Assembly: GCF_014206975.1 (NCBI RefSeq)
Contig: NZ_JACHOU010000012.1
Span: 1-64,000 of the forward strand
Direction of reading: 5' to 3'
DNA length: 64,000 bases
DNA from: Aminobacter aganoensis
Lineage (GTDB): Bacteria > Pseudomonadota > Alphaproteobacteria > Rhizobiales > Rhizobiaceae
Shown: one piece after another, positions 1 to 9,700 of the stretch
Layout: every line of letters starts with the position of its first letter
Numbering within the stretch: the first letter of the stretch is position 1
The notes under the pieces: generated by a model
What the model was told of the DNA's origin: nothing
Seen by the model: only the letters and a program-made list of their open reading frames with translations
Databases searched by the model: none
Translations under genes and position numbers: made by a program

Positions 1-575
1 ATCGTCTGGGCGATGATCGGATAGGCGATCATCGCCAGCGTCGACAGCACCGTCACCGACAGCACGGTGAAGATCAGGTTGCGCTCGGAAAATTCGTTCT
101 TGGGCAGCACGGCGGCAATGGCCATCGCCGCCGACGCCCCGCAGATGGCGACAGAACCGCTGGTGATGAGGGCAAGGCGCCAGCCGCGGCCGAGCAGCCT
201 GGCAGCGATCAGGCCAAAGACGATGGTCGCGGCGATGGCGGCGACCAGCAGCAAGATGGTGCCGGCGCCGAGGCCGACGAGCAGGTCGACGCTGATGCGC
301 ATGCCGAGCAGGGCGACGCCGATCCTGAGCACCTTCTTGGCGCAGACGTCGATGCCGGCGACGCAACGGCCCTCCTCCGACAGGAAGTGGAAGGCGATGC
401 CGAGCAGCAGCGCCATCAGCATGGCCGGGGCACCATAGTGGTCGGACAGGAACTGCGCGGCGATCGCCACGGCACCGGTGACCGCGAGGCCGGGCCACCA
501 GGTCTGGACCACCGAAGGCAGGCCGTTGAAGCGTTGGGTTGCGGCGGCGGTGTTCATCAGTTCATTCCCGGTCAT
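1..575 (-). CDS. YeiH/UPF0324-type membrane protein, putative sulfate/sulfite exporter (3' end off window)
   Basis: The minus frame opens with MTGNELMNTAAATQRF and runs as hydrophobic helices off the left edge. About 191 residues are visible of a family usually near 340. The stretch after TWWPGLAVTG, with its GLGAG and GRGWRLALITSGSVAICGASAA segments, resembles the conserved hypothetical 698 / YeiH family. It lies 55 bp downstream of xsc on the same strand. In alphaproteobacterial taurine clusters a protein of this kind follows xsc and is thought to export the sulfite or sulfate released from sulfonates. Family and context are strong; the transported ion is inference. The start was taken as the first in-frame ATG after the xsc stop. 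Confidence 0.8.
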   Translation of the reverse strand, partial: MTGNELMNTAAATQRFNGLPSVVQTWWPGLAVTGAVAIAAQFLSDHYGAPAMLMALLLGIAFHFLSEEGRCVAGIDVCAKKVLRIGVALLGMRISVDLLVGLGAGTILLLVAAIAATIVFGLIAARLLGRGWRLALITSGSVAICGASAAMAIAAVLPKNEFSERNLIFTVLSVTVLSTLAMIAYPIIAQT

Positions 576-630
576 GATGCTAAGGTCCTCGCCCGCCCGG
601 CGAGCCGGGCAGGCGAGGGTCGTCGGCAAG

Positions 631-2406
631 TCAGGCGAGCTGCTGCGGCCGCATGTCGGACCGCTCGATGCCGGCAACCGGCACCGGCTTCTTCATCGCA
701 TCGCGGCGGAACGGCTCGCCGAGCTCCTGGTTGAGGATGACCTCGACGAAGGTGGTCACGCCCTTTCCCTGGTCCTCGATCGCCTTGTGAAGGGCCGCCG
801 TCAGCGCCGCCGGCGTGTCGGCAACGACACCCTTCAACCCGCAGCCATCCGCGATCTTGGCGTAGCTGAGGTTGGGGTTGAGCTCGGTGCCGACGAAGTT
901 GTTGTCGTACCAGAGCGTGGTGTTGCGCTTTTCGGCACCCCACTGGTAGTTGCGGAAGATCACCATGGTGATCGCTGGCCAGCCCTCGCGGCCGATGGCA
1001 CCCATCTCGTTCATCGAGATGCCGAAGGCACCATCGCCGGCGAAGCCGACCACCGGCACGTCGGGACGGCCGATCTTGGCGCCGACGATCGACGGGAAGC
1101 CGTAGCCGCAGGGGCCGAACATGCCAGGCGCCAGGTACTTGCGGCCCTGTTCGAAGCTCGGATAGGCGTTGCCGATGGCGCAGTTGTTGCCGATATCGGT
1201 GGAGATGATGGCTTCCTTCGGCAGGGCTGCCTGGATCGCGCGCCAGGCCTGGCGCGGCGACATGCGGTCGGCTTCGCGCAGGCGCGCGGTCGCGTTCCAC
1301 TCGGTGCCGACGTCATCGTCCTCATGGTCCATCGACGACAGCTGCTGCAGCCAGGCCGAGCGGGTCTGGTGGATCGCCGCCTTGCGCTCGTCGCGGCCGG
1401 CATTGCCGGCGGACGGGCTCAGCTGCTGGAGGATCTGGCGGGCGACCTGTTTGGCGTCGCCGCAGATGCCGACGGAGACCTTCTTGGTCAGGCCGATGCG
1501 GTCGGCATTGATGTCGACCTGGATGATCGCGGCATTCTTCGGCCAGTAGTCAATGCCGTAACCCGGCAAGGTCGAGAACGGGTTGAGGCGGGTGCCGAGC
1601 GCCAGCACGACGTCGGCCTTGGCGATCAGCTCCATTGCAGCCTTCGAGCCGTTGTAGCCGAGCGGGCCGGCGGCGAGGCGATGGCTGCCGGGGAATGCGT
1701 CGTTGTGTTGGTAGCCGCAGCAGACCGGCGCGTCGAGCCGTTCGGCCAGCGCCATCGAATCCGCGATGGCTTCGCCGATGACGACGCCGGCGCCATTGAG
1801 GATGACCGGGAACTTCGCCTCGGACAGAAGCCTGGCCGCCTCTGAGATCGCCTGCTGTCCGCCCGACGGCCGCTCGAGCCGGACGATGCTCGGCAGGTCG
1901 ACATCGATGACATGGGTCCAGTAGTCGCGCGGGATGTTGATCTGCGCCGGGGCGCAGCCGCGCCAGGCCTTTTCGATGACCCGGTTGAGCACCTCGGGAA
2001 TGCGCGAGGGATCGCGCACCTCTTCCTGGTAGCAGACCATTTCCTCGAACATCGCCATCTGGTCGACTTCCTGGAAGCCGCCCTGGCCGATGGTCTTGTT
2101 CGATGCCTGCGGCGTCACCATCAGCATCGGCGTGTGGTTCCAGTAGGCGGTCTTCATCGCGGTGATGAAGCCGGTCACGCCGGGGCCGTTCTGGCCGATG
2201 GCCATCGCCATGGTGCCGGTGGCGCGGCTGAAACCGTCGCACATCATGCCGGCATTGGTCTCATGGGCACAGTCCCAGAACTTGATGCCGGCCTTCGGGA
2301 ACAGGTCCGACACCGGCATCATGGCCGAGCCGATGATGCCGAACGCATGCTCGATGCCATGCATCTGGAGAACTTTGACGAATGCTTCTTCGGTGGTCAT
2401 CTTCAT
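631..2406 (-). CDS. xsc: Sulfoacetaldehyde acetyltransferase
   Basis: ThDP-dependent enzyme of 591 aa, the usual Xsc length. It converts sulfoacetaldehyde and phosphate to acetyl phosphate and sulfite, the desulfonation step of taurine catabolism. The N-terminal pyrimidine-binding domain carries the probable catalytic Glu (CAHET, E49). The C-terminal domain has the ThDP motif GDGAF starting at G457 and ending near N486 (FRNYQWG). The open frame continues far upstream inside tauY, but the real start is the ATG at 2406 (MKMTTEEA), which has AAAGGA just upstream. It is the sixth gene of the tauABC-XY-xsc set. No phosphotransacetylase is in the window, so acetyl phosphate must be processed elsewhere. 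Confidence 0.95.
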   Translation of the reverse strand: MKMTTEEAFVKVLQMHGIEHAFGIIGSAMMPVSDLFPKAGIKFWDCAHETNAGMMCDGFSRATGTMAMAIGQNGPGVTGFITAMKTAYWNHTPMLMVTPQASNKTIGQGGFQEVDQMAMFEEMVCYQEEVRDPSRIPEVLNRVIEKAWRGCAPAQINIPRDYWTHVIDVDLPSIVRLERPSGGQQAISEAARLLSEAKFPVILNGAGVVIGEAIADSMALAERLDAPVCCGYQHNDAFPGSHRLAAGPLGYNGSKAAMELIAKADVVLALGTRLNPFSTLPGYGIDYWPKNAAIIQVDINADRIGLTKKVSVGICGDAKQVARQILQQLSPSAGNAGRDERKAAIHQTRSAWLQQLSSMDHEDDDVGTEWNATARLREADRMSPRQAWRAIQAALPKEAIISTDIGNNCAIGNAYPSFEQGRKYLAPGMFGPCGYGFPSIVGAKIGRPDVPVVGFAGDGAFGISMNEMGAIGREGWPAITMVIFRNYQWGAEKRNTTLWYDNNFVGTELNPNLSYAKIADGCGLKGVVADTPAALTAALHKAIEDQGKGVTTFVEVILNQELGEPFRRDAMKKPVPVAGIERSDMRPQQLA

Positions 2407-2450
2407 TGTTTTGTTCCTTTCAAGTGCGGGTCGGGGGCGGCCTGGGAGGG

Positions 2451-3851
2451 CTAGAGGATTTCGTCCTTGAGGTAATACCAGCGGTACATTCCCCACTGGC
2501 CGAGACGCCTGAACGGCGTCAGCAGGCCGTGGCTCGGCAGCGGCGAGGTGAAGATCGGCAGATCGAGTTCGCCGCCCTTGCCGGCAACCATCTGGGCCAT
2601 GCGGCGGCCGGCCTGAGCCGAATACATGACGCCGTTGCCGCCATAGCCCATGGCGTAGAACAGCTGCTGCTTGGGGTCGGGACGGAAGATGCGCGGCATC
2701 ATGTCGTGGCTGACATCGACCCAGCCCCACCAGGAGTAGTCGACCTCGATGCCGCGCAGGACCGGAAATTTGCGGTAAAGCCCTTCGAGCAGGCGGTCGA
2801 GGTGCCTTGGGTTGACCGCGTCGCGACCGGTGATGGCGCTGCGGCTGCCGATCTGCACGCGGCCGTCGGGCAGCATGCGGTAGTAGTGGCGCAGCGTGCG
2901 GGTGTCGGTCAGCGGGATGCGGGTCTGGAAATTCAGCGTTTCGCGCTCGCTGTCGCTCAGCGGCCGGGTGACGATCGAATTGGACAGGATCGGCATCAGC
3001 CTGTGCCGGGTCAGGTCGTGCAGGCCGGGCGACGTGTAGCCTGCCGTGGCGATGCACACAGTGCGGGCGCGGACGATGCCGCCAGGCGTGCGCAGGTGAT
3101 GGACCCCGTTCTTGAGTTCGCTGCCAAGCACCGGGCTCGACGTGTGCACCTTGGCACCGAGCTTGCGGGCCAGCCTGAGATAGCCGAAGGCGAGCTTTGC
3201 GGCGTGGATGCCCATGCCGTCGGGTTCGTACATCGCGCCCTTGGCCTCGGCGTCGCGGACGAAATCGCTGTGGACCTCGTCGCGCCCGATCATGCGGGTC
3301 GGATAGCCGAACACCTCGTTCAGCAGACGCGATTCCTTCTCCAGCGACGGCAACACCTTGTCGCGATGGGCGATATAGAGATGGCCGCCATCCTGGGGGT
3401 CGCAGTCGATCTCGGGCGAGCGGATCAGGTCGCGAAACAGGTCGAAGGCTTCGGCAATCTCGACATGCATCTTCTTGGCGACATCGACGCCCCAGCGCTC
3501 GATCCACTGCGAGCGCTTGAGGCGCCCGGCGGAGATCTGCGCCTGGCCGCCATTGCGGGTCGAACAGCCCCAGGCGACGCCGTTGGCTTCCAGCACCGTC
3601 GCCTTGATGCCGTGCTCCCTGGCAAGATGGATGGCGCAAGACAGGCCGGTGTAGCCCGAGCCGATGATCGCGACATCGACGTCCATGTCCTGTGTGACGG
3701 GACCGTCGTCTTCCGGCAGCGGGCCGGCGGTCGCGATCCAGTAAGTCGGCGCGTAGTCCTTGCCGTCGCCGGGATTGGCGGCGCGTACAGGATCATAGGC
3801 CGGATCGAAGGGCTTCCTTTGAGCCACCGGCCGGGCAAGCTGTTGTTCCAT
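2451..3851 (-). CDS. tauY: Taurine dehydrogenase, FAD-dependent large subunit
   Basis: 466 aa, D-amino-acid-oxidase-like FAD oxidoreductase. The Rossmann dinucleotide motif is IIGSGYTGL (G64-G69), followed by EANGVAWGCSTRNGGQ around 88-103, typical of DAO/DadA-like enzymes. With TauX it forms taurine dehydrogenase, which oxidises taurine to sulfoacetaldehyde with release of ammonia. The assignment rests on position between tauX and xsc, as in Rhodobacter and Paracoccus; by sequence alone it would only be a DAO-family oxidase. The start at 3851 has GAGGACGAGGAG directly upstream, while the open frame extends 54 codons further without a better start. Confidence 0.88.
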   Translation of the reverse strand: MEQQLARPVAQRKPFDPAYDPVRAANPGDGKDYAPTYWIATAGPLPEDDGPVTQDMDVDVAIIGSGYTGLSCAIHLAREHGIKATVLEANGVAWGCSTRNGGQAQISAGRLKRSQWIERWGVDVAKKMHVEIAEAFDLFRDLIRSPEIDCDPQDGGHLYIAHRDKVLPSLEKESRLLNEVFGYPTRMIGRDEVHSDFVRDAEAKGAMYEPDGMGIHAAKLAFGYLRLARKLGAKVHTSSPVLGSELKNGVHHLRTPGGIVRARTVCIATAGYTSPGLHDLTRHRLMPILSNSIVTRPLSDSERETLNFQTRIPLTDTRTLRHYYRMLPDGRVQIGSRSAITGRDAVNPRHLDRLLEGLYRKFPVLRGIEVDYSWWGWVDVSHDMMPRIFRPDPKQQLFYAMGYGGNGVMYSAQAGRRMAQMVAGKGGELDLPIFTSPLPSHGLLTPFRRLGQWGMYRWYYLKDEIL

Positions 3852-3874
3852 CTCCTCGTCCTCCCTGGCCGTCT

Positions 3875-4261
3875 TCAGCGCTGTGCCGGAAGCAACGGCC
3901 GGTTCTTGCGGAAGGCCTGCTTGCGCACGATCTTGCCGCCGTCGAGCGTGAACAGGTCGCAGCCTTCGGCCTCGACGCGGCTGCCATCGCCGTTGGTGCC
4001 CGAGAACGTCCATTCGGAGACGGCACGGTCGCCGTGGACGAAGTGGCCGTGATGGGCCCAGTGCGCGTCGGACATCGCCTTCCAGACACCGCTGAAGGCA
4101 GAGGCGATCGCCTCGGTGCCGACGAAGCGGGTGCCATGGACGTCCGGGCCGGCGACGCCGTTGAAGACGCAGTCCTCGGCGAAGAAGCGCATGACGCCAT
4201 CGATGTCGTGCCGGTTGAAGGCGTCGAACAGGCTGGCAAGGTCGTCGGCGGTGATCGACAT
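3875..4261 (-). CDS. tauX: Taurine dehydrogenase small subunit, SnoaL/NTF2-like fold
   Basis: 128 aa single-domain protein. The N-terminus (LASLFDAFNRHDIDGVMRFFAEDCVF) is the classic SnoaL/NTF2-like opening helix and strand. TauX partners TauY in taurine dehydrogenase; its own catalytic role is not clear from sequence. It lies 23 bp upstream of tauY on the same strand. A 151-bp gap with a short hairpin separates it from tauC. The fold is seen directly, and the subunit role follows from conserved gene order. Confidence 0.85.
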   Translation of the reverse strand: MSITADDLASLFDAFNRHDIDGVMRFFAEDCVFNGVAGPDVHGTRFVGTEAIASAFSGVWKAMSDAHWAHHGHFVHGDRAVSEWTFSGTNGDGSRVEAEGCDLFTLDGGKIVRKQAFRKNRPLLPAQR

Positions 4262-4312
4262 GTCGTAGTCCTCTTATCTATACGGCAGCAGCCCTTGGGC
4301 ATGGCTTCGCCG

Positions 4313-4331
4313 TTGCCGGACAAGCCGGCAA
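4313..4331 (-). other. Intercistronic hairpin between tauC and tauX
   Basis: TTGCCGG and CCGGCAA form a perfect 7-bp stem around a 5-nt loop. It lies in the 151-bp gap inside the tau operon and has no T-tract on the minus strand. It could be an RNA-processing or partial attenuation point; the function is inference. Confidence 0.35.
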
Positions 4332-4412
4332 AACTGGTTTTCGTCTGGTGGTCGTCGTTACTGGGCCGGGATCAGCCGGGCGGCGAAATCGCCGGATGCA
4401 CGGGCTTTGCCA

Positions 4413-5240
4413 TCAGATCTTGCCCTTCCAGGGGATCAACGCCTTTTCCAGGTAGCGCAGCATGAGGTCGAAGGCAAAGGCGAAGATGCCGATCACGATG
4501 ATGCCCATGATGACCGTGTCGCTGGCGAGGTACTCGGCGGCATTGAGCACCATGAAGCCAAGTCCGCGGTGGGCGGCGACCATTTCGGCCGCGACAAGCG
4601 TCGTCCAGCCGACACCGATGCCGATCCGCATGCCGGTGAAGATCTCGGGCAGGGCAGCCTTGAGGATGACCTGGCTGATGACCTGAGCGCGGGTGGCGCC
4701 CATGGCATAGGCGGCATGGATTTGTTCCGTCGACACCGAGCGCACGCCGGCACGGGCGGCGATTGCCATCGGCGCGAAGATCGCGAGGTAGATCAGGAAC
4801 ACCTTGGGAAATTCGCCGATGCCGAGCCAGATGATGATCAGCGGCAGGTAGGCGAGCGGCGGCAGCGGCCGGTAGAATTCGATGATCGGGTCGAACAGGC
4901 CGCGCACGGTGCGGTTGACGCCCATCAGGATGCCGACCGGAACGGCCGTCACCAGCGCCAGGAAGAAGGCGCCAAGCACGCGGCCGAGGCTCGCCAGCGT
5001 GTGCTGGATAAGCGTCGAATTGGAGACCCCTTCAGTCATGGCGACGACGAACTTGTCCCAGACGGCGAGCGGCGAGGGCAGGAACAGCGGCTTGACCCAG
5101 CCCATCTCCGTGACCAGCAGCCAGGCACCGAACAGCACCAGCGCCGTGATCAGGCTGATATGGCCGCTCATGCCGTCGCCGGGCGCGCCGTAGATCTTGC
5201 CGGGGCGCACCGACTTAGCTCGGGACAGACGCTCAAGCAT
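4413..5240 (-). CDS. tauC: Taurine ABC transporter permease
   Basis: 275 aa inner-membrane permease of the SsuC/TauC class with about six hydrophobic helices. The cytoplasmic EAA-like loop is [33 protein letters not shown]. It forms the channel for TauB (ATPase) and TauA (binding protein). The chosen start ([10 protein letters not shown]) gives an 8-bp overlap with the tauB stop, consistent with translational coupling. No strong Shine-Dalgarno is seen. An upstream in-frame start at 5339 would add residues without membrane character and was rejected. Confidence 0.9.
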   Translation of the reverse strand: MLERLSRAKSVRPGKIYGAPGDGMSGHISLITALVLFGAWLLVTEMGWVKPLFLPSPLAVWDKFVVAMTEGVSNSTLIQHTLASLGRVLGAFFLALVTAVPVGILMGVNRTVRGLFDPIIEFYRPLPPLAYLPLIIIWLGIGEFPKVFLIYLAIFAPMAIAARAGVRSVSTEQIHAAYAMGATRAQVISQVILKAALPEIFTGMRIGIGVGWTTLVAAEMVAAHRGLGFMVLNAAEYLASDTVIMGIIVIGIFAFAFDLMLRYLEKALIPWKGKI

Positions 5241-6045
5241 GGAGGAGTTCCGGGTTACCGGACTGGCGCTCGTCGCCATAGATGATGCCGAGGATTTGCT
5301 CGCGCATGTCGATGAAATCGCGGCTGGATTTGATTGCACGTGCGTTGCCCTCCTCGAGGAAGCGCCGATTGAAATCGAGCTCGTAGGTGTGAGTGATCCG
5401 GCCCGGACGCGGCGACATGACGATCAGTCGGGAGCCGAGGAACAGCGCCTCTTCGACGCTGTGGGTGATGAAAAAGAACATCTTGTTGGTGAGCTGCCAG
5501 ACCTTGAGCAGCAGCTCCTGGATGGTTTCGCGGGTCAGCGCGTCGAGCGCCGCCATCGGCTCGTCCATCAGAAGCATTGCCGGGTCGCAGGTCAGTGCAC
5601 GGGCGATGCCGACGCGCTGCTGCATGCCGCCCGAGAGGTGGTAGATCATGTGGCGGTGAAAATCCTGCAGTCCGACCAGAGCAAGGTTCTTGGTCGCGAG
5701 CTCGCGCCGGGTCGCCTTGTCGACGCCGCGCAGCTTGAGCCCGAATTCGGTGTTGTCGATGACGTTGAGCCAGGGCAGCAAAGCGTGCTTCTGGAAGACG
5801 ACGCCGCGGTCGGCGCCGGGGCCGACGACCTGCCGCCCGCCGAGCGTGATGTCGCCGTCGGTCGGCGTCATGAAGCCTGCCATCAGGTTGAGCAGGGTGG
5901 TCTTGCCGCAGCCCGAGGCACCGAGCGCGACGACGAAATCGCCGCTCTTGACCTCGAGGTTCACGCCCTTGAGCGCAATCACCGCCTGGTCGGTGTAGAG
6001 ACCTGGATAGGTCAGACTGACATTGCTGACGTTGAGGGTTTCCAT
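5233..6045 (-). CDS. tauB: Taurine ABC transporter ATP-binding protein
   Basis: 270 aa nitrate/sulfonate-class ABC ATPase. Walker A is GASGCGKT (42-49), the signature is LSGGMQQRV, Walker B is MLLMDEP, and the H-loop is [10 protein letters not shown]. It drives taurine uptake with TauC and TauA. The start at 6045 ([10 protein letters not shown]) has GAAAGG upstream; a longer frame to 6126 is available but lacks homologous content. It sits between tauA and tauC in the same operon. Confidence 0.93.
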   Translation of the reverse strand: METLNVSNVSLTYPGLYTDQAVIALKGVNLEVKSGDFVVALGASGCGKTTLLNLMAGFMTPTDGDITLGGRQVVGPGADRGVVFQKHALLPWLNVIDNTEFGLKLRGVDKATRRELATKNLALVGLQDFHRHMIYHLSGGMQQRVGIARALTCDPAMLLMDEPMAALDALTRETIQELLLKVWQLTNKMFFFITHSVEEALFLGSRLIVMSPRPGRITHTYELDFNRRFLEEGNARAIKSSRDFIDMREQILGIIYGDERQSGNPELLHA

Positions 6046-6128
6046 CGCGTCGAGCCTTTCGAAGAAAATGCAATCGAGTGGTGGAGAGGGTGCCGCCGGC
6101 CAGCATTCGGCCGGCGGCATGTCCAATG

Positions 6129-7148
6129 CTACTTGGACGCGTCCTTGGCGTAGCTGCTGTTGACGAAGGGCGCGTAATCGTCGAGCGCCTTATCGATCTG
6201 CTTCTGTGCGACGAGGAACTTGGCGCTTTCGTTGAGCGCGCGCACCGCACCGCCACCGAGCCAGGTGTCCGAGGCCTGCTCGTCGGCATTCGGGAACGAC
6301 AGCAGGTTGAGCGCTTCGACCGCACCGGCACCGTCGCCGCCGATCAGCTTGACGATACCCTGGACCTGCGGCGAGTCAGCCGTCCAGGCTGCCTTGTTCT
6401 TGTTGTAGTCGGCATAGGCTTCGGCCAGCACCTTGGTGAAGGCAGCCATGAACTTCGGATTTTCCGCAGCCCACTTCTTGTCGGCGACAAGGCCGTCGAA
6501 GGTCGGCACCGATGCGGCACCGATGACTTCGGAGTCCGAGATCACCTTGCCGTTCTTGAGCAATTCGGACAAGGCCGGCGGCCAGACATAGGCGGCGTCG
6601 ATGTCTCCGCGCTGCCAGGCAGCGATGATCTGCGGCGGCTTCATGTTGAGGATGTTGACTTCGCGCGGGTCGACTTTCCAGACCTGCTCGAGGCCGACCA
6701 GCAGGTGGAAGTGCGAGGTCGACACGAACGGCACGCCGACATTCTTGCCCTTGAGGTCTTCCGGCTTCTCGATACCCGAACCGGTGCGCACGACGAGCGC
6801 TTCCGACTTGCCGATGTTGTCGAGGATCCAGAACAGTTCGAGCTCGACGCCACGAGTGGCGGCGGCGGTGGTGCCGGTGGAGCCGATGACGCCGATCGGA
6901 ACGTTGCCCGAGGCAAGCGCGGTCGAGATGTCGCCGCCAGAACTGAACTGACGCCAGTCGATCGTGTAGCCGGCCTCCTTGGCGGCGGCGTCGAAACGGC
7001 CGTCGGCGATCGCGGTTACGAACGGACCGACGATCTGCTGGTAGCCGACCACGACGGTCGTCTGGGCGTAGGCAAGGCAAGATGTGAAGACACCGGCCGC
7101 TACTGTCACGGCGCCGGCCAATTGCTTGAAATGCTTAAAATGTATCAT
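6129..7148 (-). CDS. tauA: Taurine ABC transporter periplasmic binding protein
   Basis: 339 aa with an N-terminal Sec signal (hydrophobic [15 protein letters not shown], probable cleavage near residue 28). Mature features typical of TauA/SsuA proteins include [10 protein letters not shown], a [26 protein letters not shown] region and [14 protein letters not shown]. It captures taurine in the periplasm. It is the first gene of the taurine operon, and its upstream region is shared with divergent tauR and carries two probable TauR sites. Confidence 0.94.
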   Translation of the reverse strand: MIHFKHFKQLAGAVTVAAGVFTSCLAYAQTTVVVGYQQIVGPFVTAIADGRFDAAAKEAGYTIDWRQFSSGGDISTALASGNVPIGVIGSTGTTAAATRGVELELFWILDNIGKSEALVVRTGSGIEKPEDLKGKNVGVPFVSTSHFHLLVGLEQVWKVDPREVNILNMKPPQIIAAWQRGDIDAAYVWPPALSELLKNGKVISDSEVIGAASVPTFDGLVADKKWAAENPKFMAAFTKVLAEAYADYNKNKAAWTADSPQVQGIVKLIGGDGAGAVEALNLLSFPNADEQASDTWLGGGAVRALNESAKFLVAQKQIDKALDDYAPFVNSSYAKDASK

Positions 7149-7248
7149 CGTTACCCTCTTTGTTTTGCTACCGGTTGTCCGGGAACTTGCCGGCTTTGGT
7201 GCCGGTCTTGGTTCTGGCTATAGGGTTAAATGGAACACTTGATTTGCC

Positions 7249-7284
7249 TTATATCCAGATTGGAAGTTGAATGACTCCAGATTG
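7249..7284 (-). promoter_or_regulatory. Probable TauR binding direct repeats in the tauA-tauR intergenic region
   Basis: Read on the minus strand, CTGGATATAA (7258-7249) and CTGGAGTCAT (7280-7271) stand 22 bp apart, about two helical turns. On the plus strand the repeat is CCAGATTG at 7255 and again at 7277. From memory, TauR of Rhodobacter capsulatus binds direct repeats of CTGGACYTAA; the first copy here matches 8 of 10. The position upstream of both tauA and tauR fits activation and autoregulation. Confidence 0.65.
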
Positions 7285-7300
7285 AACGTGCGTTGGAACC

Positions 7301-8779
7301 ATGGCGCAAGCGACAATTTCGGAGACGATCTTCTTTCTCGATCGCACCAGTCGGATCGGGCTGCAGGCGCAGATCCGCGAGACCGTGGTCTCGGCGGTGC
7401 TGTCAGGCCGGTTGCATCCCGGCGCGCAGCTGCCCTCGACGCGCAAGCTGGCCGACTATCTCAACATCTCGCGCATCACCGTGACGCTGGCCTACCAGGA
7501 GCTGGCCTCGCAGGGCTACGTCGAGACGTCGAACCGCAGCGGTTATCGCGTCGCCGGAAATCCGCCGACGAGCGGGCTCGAGGCGGCGGCAGCCGACGTT
7601 GGCGCCGACGAGATCGACTGGTCGGCCAAGCTGCGCTCCAGTTTCATCGTCGCCAAGCAGATGCGCAAGCCGTTGGACTGGCGGCGCTATCCCTATCCGT
7701 TCCTGTACGGCCAGATGGACCCGTCGCTGTTCGACCTGACGGCCTGGCGCGACTGTGCCCGCCGGGCCCTGGCCAGGGAAGATTTCGAACTCATGGCCGG
7801 CGATTTCGCCGCCGCCGACGACGTGCAGTTGGTCAACTACATCTGCTCGCGGACTCTGCCGAGCCGGGGCATCCGCGCCCATCCCGACGAAATCCTTGTG
7901 ACGGTGGGAGCGCAGAACGCACTCTGGATCGTCACCCAGCTCTTGTTGCGCCAGGGCGCGCACGCCGTCTGCGAAAACCCCTGCCATCCCGACATGAGCG
8001 CATCGCTGCGGCTGAGCGGGGCCGAGGTGTCGGCCATCGACGTCGACAAGGAGGGCCTGCCGCCAGCGGCGCTGCCATCACATGTCGACGCCGTCTTCGT
8101 CACGCCCAGCCACCATTCGCCGACCGGCGCCACCATGCCCGTCGAGCGCCGCGCCGCATTGCTGGCCGCTGCCGCTTCCGAGGACTTCATCATTGTCGAG
8201 GACGACTACGAGTTCGAGATGAGCTTCCTGGCGCCGCCATCGCCGGCGCTGAAGTCGTTCGACCGCAGCGGCCGGGTCTTCTACATCGGCAGCTTTTCCA
8301 AGTCGCTGTTTCCCGGGCTGCGGCTGGGCTACCTCGTCGCCCCGGCGCCGGTCATCCGCGAGGCACGAGCGCTGAGGGCGCTGATGCTGCGCCATCCGCC
8401 GGGACACCTGCAACGTACGGCCGCCTACTTCCTGGCGCTCGGCCATCATGACGCCGTGCTGCACCGCATGCGTGCCGAATACCACAAGCGCCACATCGTC
8501 ATGGCCGAAGCGTTGCAGCGCGAGGGCTTCATCATCGCCGGCTCATCCGCCTTCGGCGGAACGTCGTTCTGGATAGAGGGACCCGAGGGACTGGACGCCG
8601 ACCTTTTGATGAAGGAACTCAGGCAGGATGGCGTGCTGATCGAATCAGGCTCGCCGTTCTTCCCGGCCGACGACGGGCCCTGCCGTTTCTTCCGCATGGG
8701 CTATTCGTCGATCCCGCGCAGCCGCATCATCGAGGGCGTGGCCCGAACCGCCGCCCGCGTGAAGCGCATGCTGGCATGA
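7301..8779 (+). CDS. tauR: MocR/GntR-family transcriptional activator of taurine genes
   Basis: 492 aa MocR-type regulator. An N-terminal GntR winged helix (about 18-85; QLPSTRKLADYLNISRITVTLAYQEL) is followed by a class-I aminotransferase-like domain. The PLP-lysine motif IGSFSKSLFPGLRLGY places the Schiff-base lysine at K334, so the effector domain looks PLP-competent. Divergent orientation to tauA and the intergenic repeats identify it as TauR, which activates the tau operon when taurine is present. The ATG at 7301 follows TTGGAACC. Confidence 0.9.
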   Translation: MAQATISETIFFLDRTSRIGLQAQIRETVVSAVLSGRLHPGAQLPSTRKLADYLNISRITVTLAYQELASQGYVETSNRSGYRVAGNPPTSGLEAAAADVGADEIDWSAKLRSSFIVAKQMRKPLDWRRYPYPFLYGQMDPSLFDLTAWRDCARRALAREDFELMAGDFAAADDVQLVNYICSRTLPSRGIRAHPDEILVTVGAQNALWIVTQLLLRQGAHAVCENPCHPDMSASLRLSGAEVSAIDVDKEGLPPAALPSHVDAVFVTPSHHSPTGATMPVERRAALLAAAASEDFIIVEDDYEFEMSFLAPPSPALKSFDRSGRVFYIGSFSKSLFPGLRLGYLVAPAPVIREARALRALMLRHPPGHLQRTAAYFLALGHHDAVLHRMRAEYHKRHIVMAEALQREGFIIAGSSAFGGTSFWIEGPEGLDADLLMKELRQDGVLIESGSPFFPADDGPCRFFRMGYSSIPRSRIIEGVARTAARVKRMLA

Positions 8780-8785
8780 ACGGGC

Positions 8786-9700
8786 TCAGCCCTTGCGCCG
8801 GCTGTTGCGCCGTTCGAGATAGGCTGTCGTCTGCAATGCAGCGAGGACGACAGCTGCACCAATGACGATCCGGATATCGGGTACTTCGCCAAAGAAGATG
8901 TAACCGGCGGCAGTCGTGACGATGATCGACAGGTAGCCGATCGGCGCGAGTACGCTGGCGTCGGCGAGGCGATAGGCGCGCAGGAAGCAATATTGCCCGG
9001 CCTGCGCCAAGAGCCCGATGCCGAGCAGCGGAATCCAGTCGAATGCCTTGACCGGCTGCCAGACGAAGATCGCCGGTCCAGCGGTGATGACGGCGAGGCC
9101 GACTGTATAGAACACCATCATCACGGTGGTGTTTTCGTCACGCAATGCGCGCGTCTGAATGATCGCAAGCGAGCCAAACACTACGGTGCCGAAGACAGCG
9201 AGCAGGCCGAAATTCCATTCAACGCCGCCAGGCGCCATCATCACCAGGACCCCGGCAAAGGCGAAGACCGCACCGACCCAGCGCAGCCGTGACACCGTCT
9301 CGCCGAGAAAGGCGACCGCCATCGCCATGGTGATCAGCGGCCGCGAAAAGCTCAGCGCGTTGACCACCGCCAGAGGCAGCAGCGTGTAGGCCATGAACTG
9401 GGTCGTCAACGCGATCGCGTTGCAGCTGACCCGCGAGACGTTCTGCCAGGGATGCTTGGTGTGGCGGATGTGGTGACGGTGCCGCCAGATCAGGGGCAGG
9501 ATGAAAACCAGGCCGATCATCGCCCGGATGAAGACGAGCTGGAATGCCGGATAGACAAGCCCCTGCGCCTTGACGAGCGCCGTCATGCCGCCGGCAACCA
9601 GCAGCATGTCGGCGAGCACCCAGGCCACGCCCTCGCGGTTGGCCTTGTGCCGCTCCTCCCCCGCCTGGGGCGGCACGTCGGCGTCAGGCTGGCTGGACAA
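8786..9700 (-). CDS. DMT-superfamily (EamA) permease
   Basis: 304 aa with about ten hydrophobic helices in two EamA repeats (about 25-155 and 165-297). It is a drug/metabolite transporter-type permease and the substrate is unknown. The start overlaps the end of the PIG-L gene by 17 bp on the same strand, so it is probably the last gene of a ROK/PIG-L/DMT operon. It could export or import a product of the deacetylase; that is inference. It converges with tauR with a 6-bp gap. Confidence 0.85.
   Translation of the reverse strand: MSSQPDADVPPQAGEERHKANREGVAWVLADMLLVAGGMTALVKAQGLVYPAFQLVFIRAMIGLVFILPLIWRHRHHIRHTKHPWQNVSRVSCNAIALTTQFMAYTLLPLAVVNALSFSRPLITMAMAVAFLGETVSRLRWVGAVFAFAGVLVMMAPGGVEWNFGLLAVFGTVVFGSLAIIQTRALRDENTTVMMVFYTVGLAVITAGPAIFVWQPVKAFDWIPLLGIGLLAQAGQYCFLRAYRLADASVLAPIGYLSIIVTTAAGYIFFGEVPDIRIVIGAAVVLAALQTTAYLERRNSRRKG

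Noticed and set aside
478-1845. Long plus-strand open frame antisense to xsc, and similar ones at 2382-4052, 11283-13394, 16542-18146 and 23157-25529
   Set aside because: High GC content leaves few stops opposite real genes. These frames show Arg/Gly/Asp-rich, low-hydrophobic composition, no ribosome sites, and lie exactly opposite recognised enzymes.
631-3639. A 1002-codon frame suggesting a fusion of xsc with an upstream domain
   Set aside because: The extra N-terminal 411 codons lie inside tauY in another frame and have shadow composition. Xsc homology and an AAAGGA site begin at 2406.
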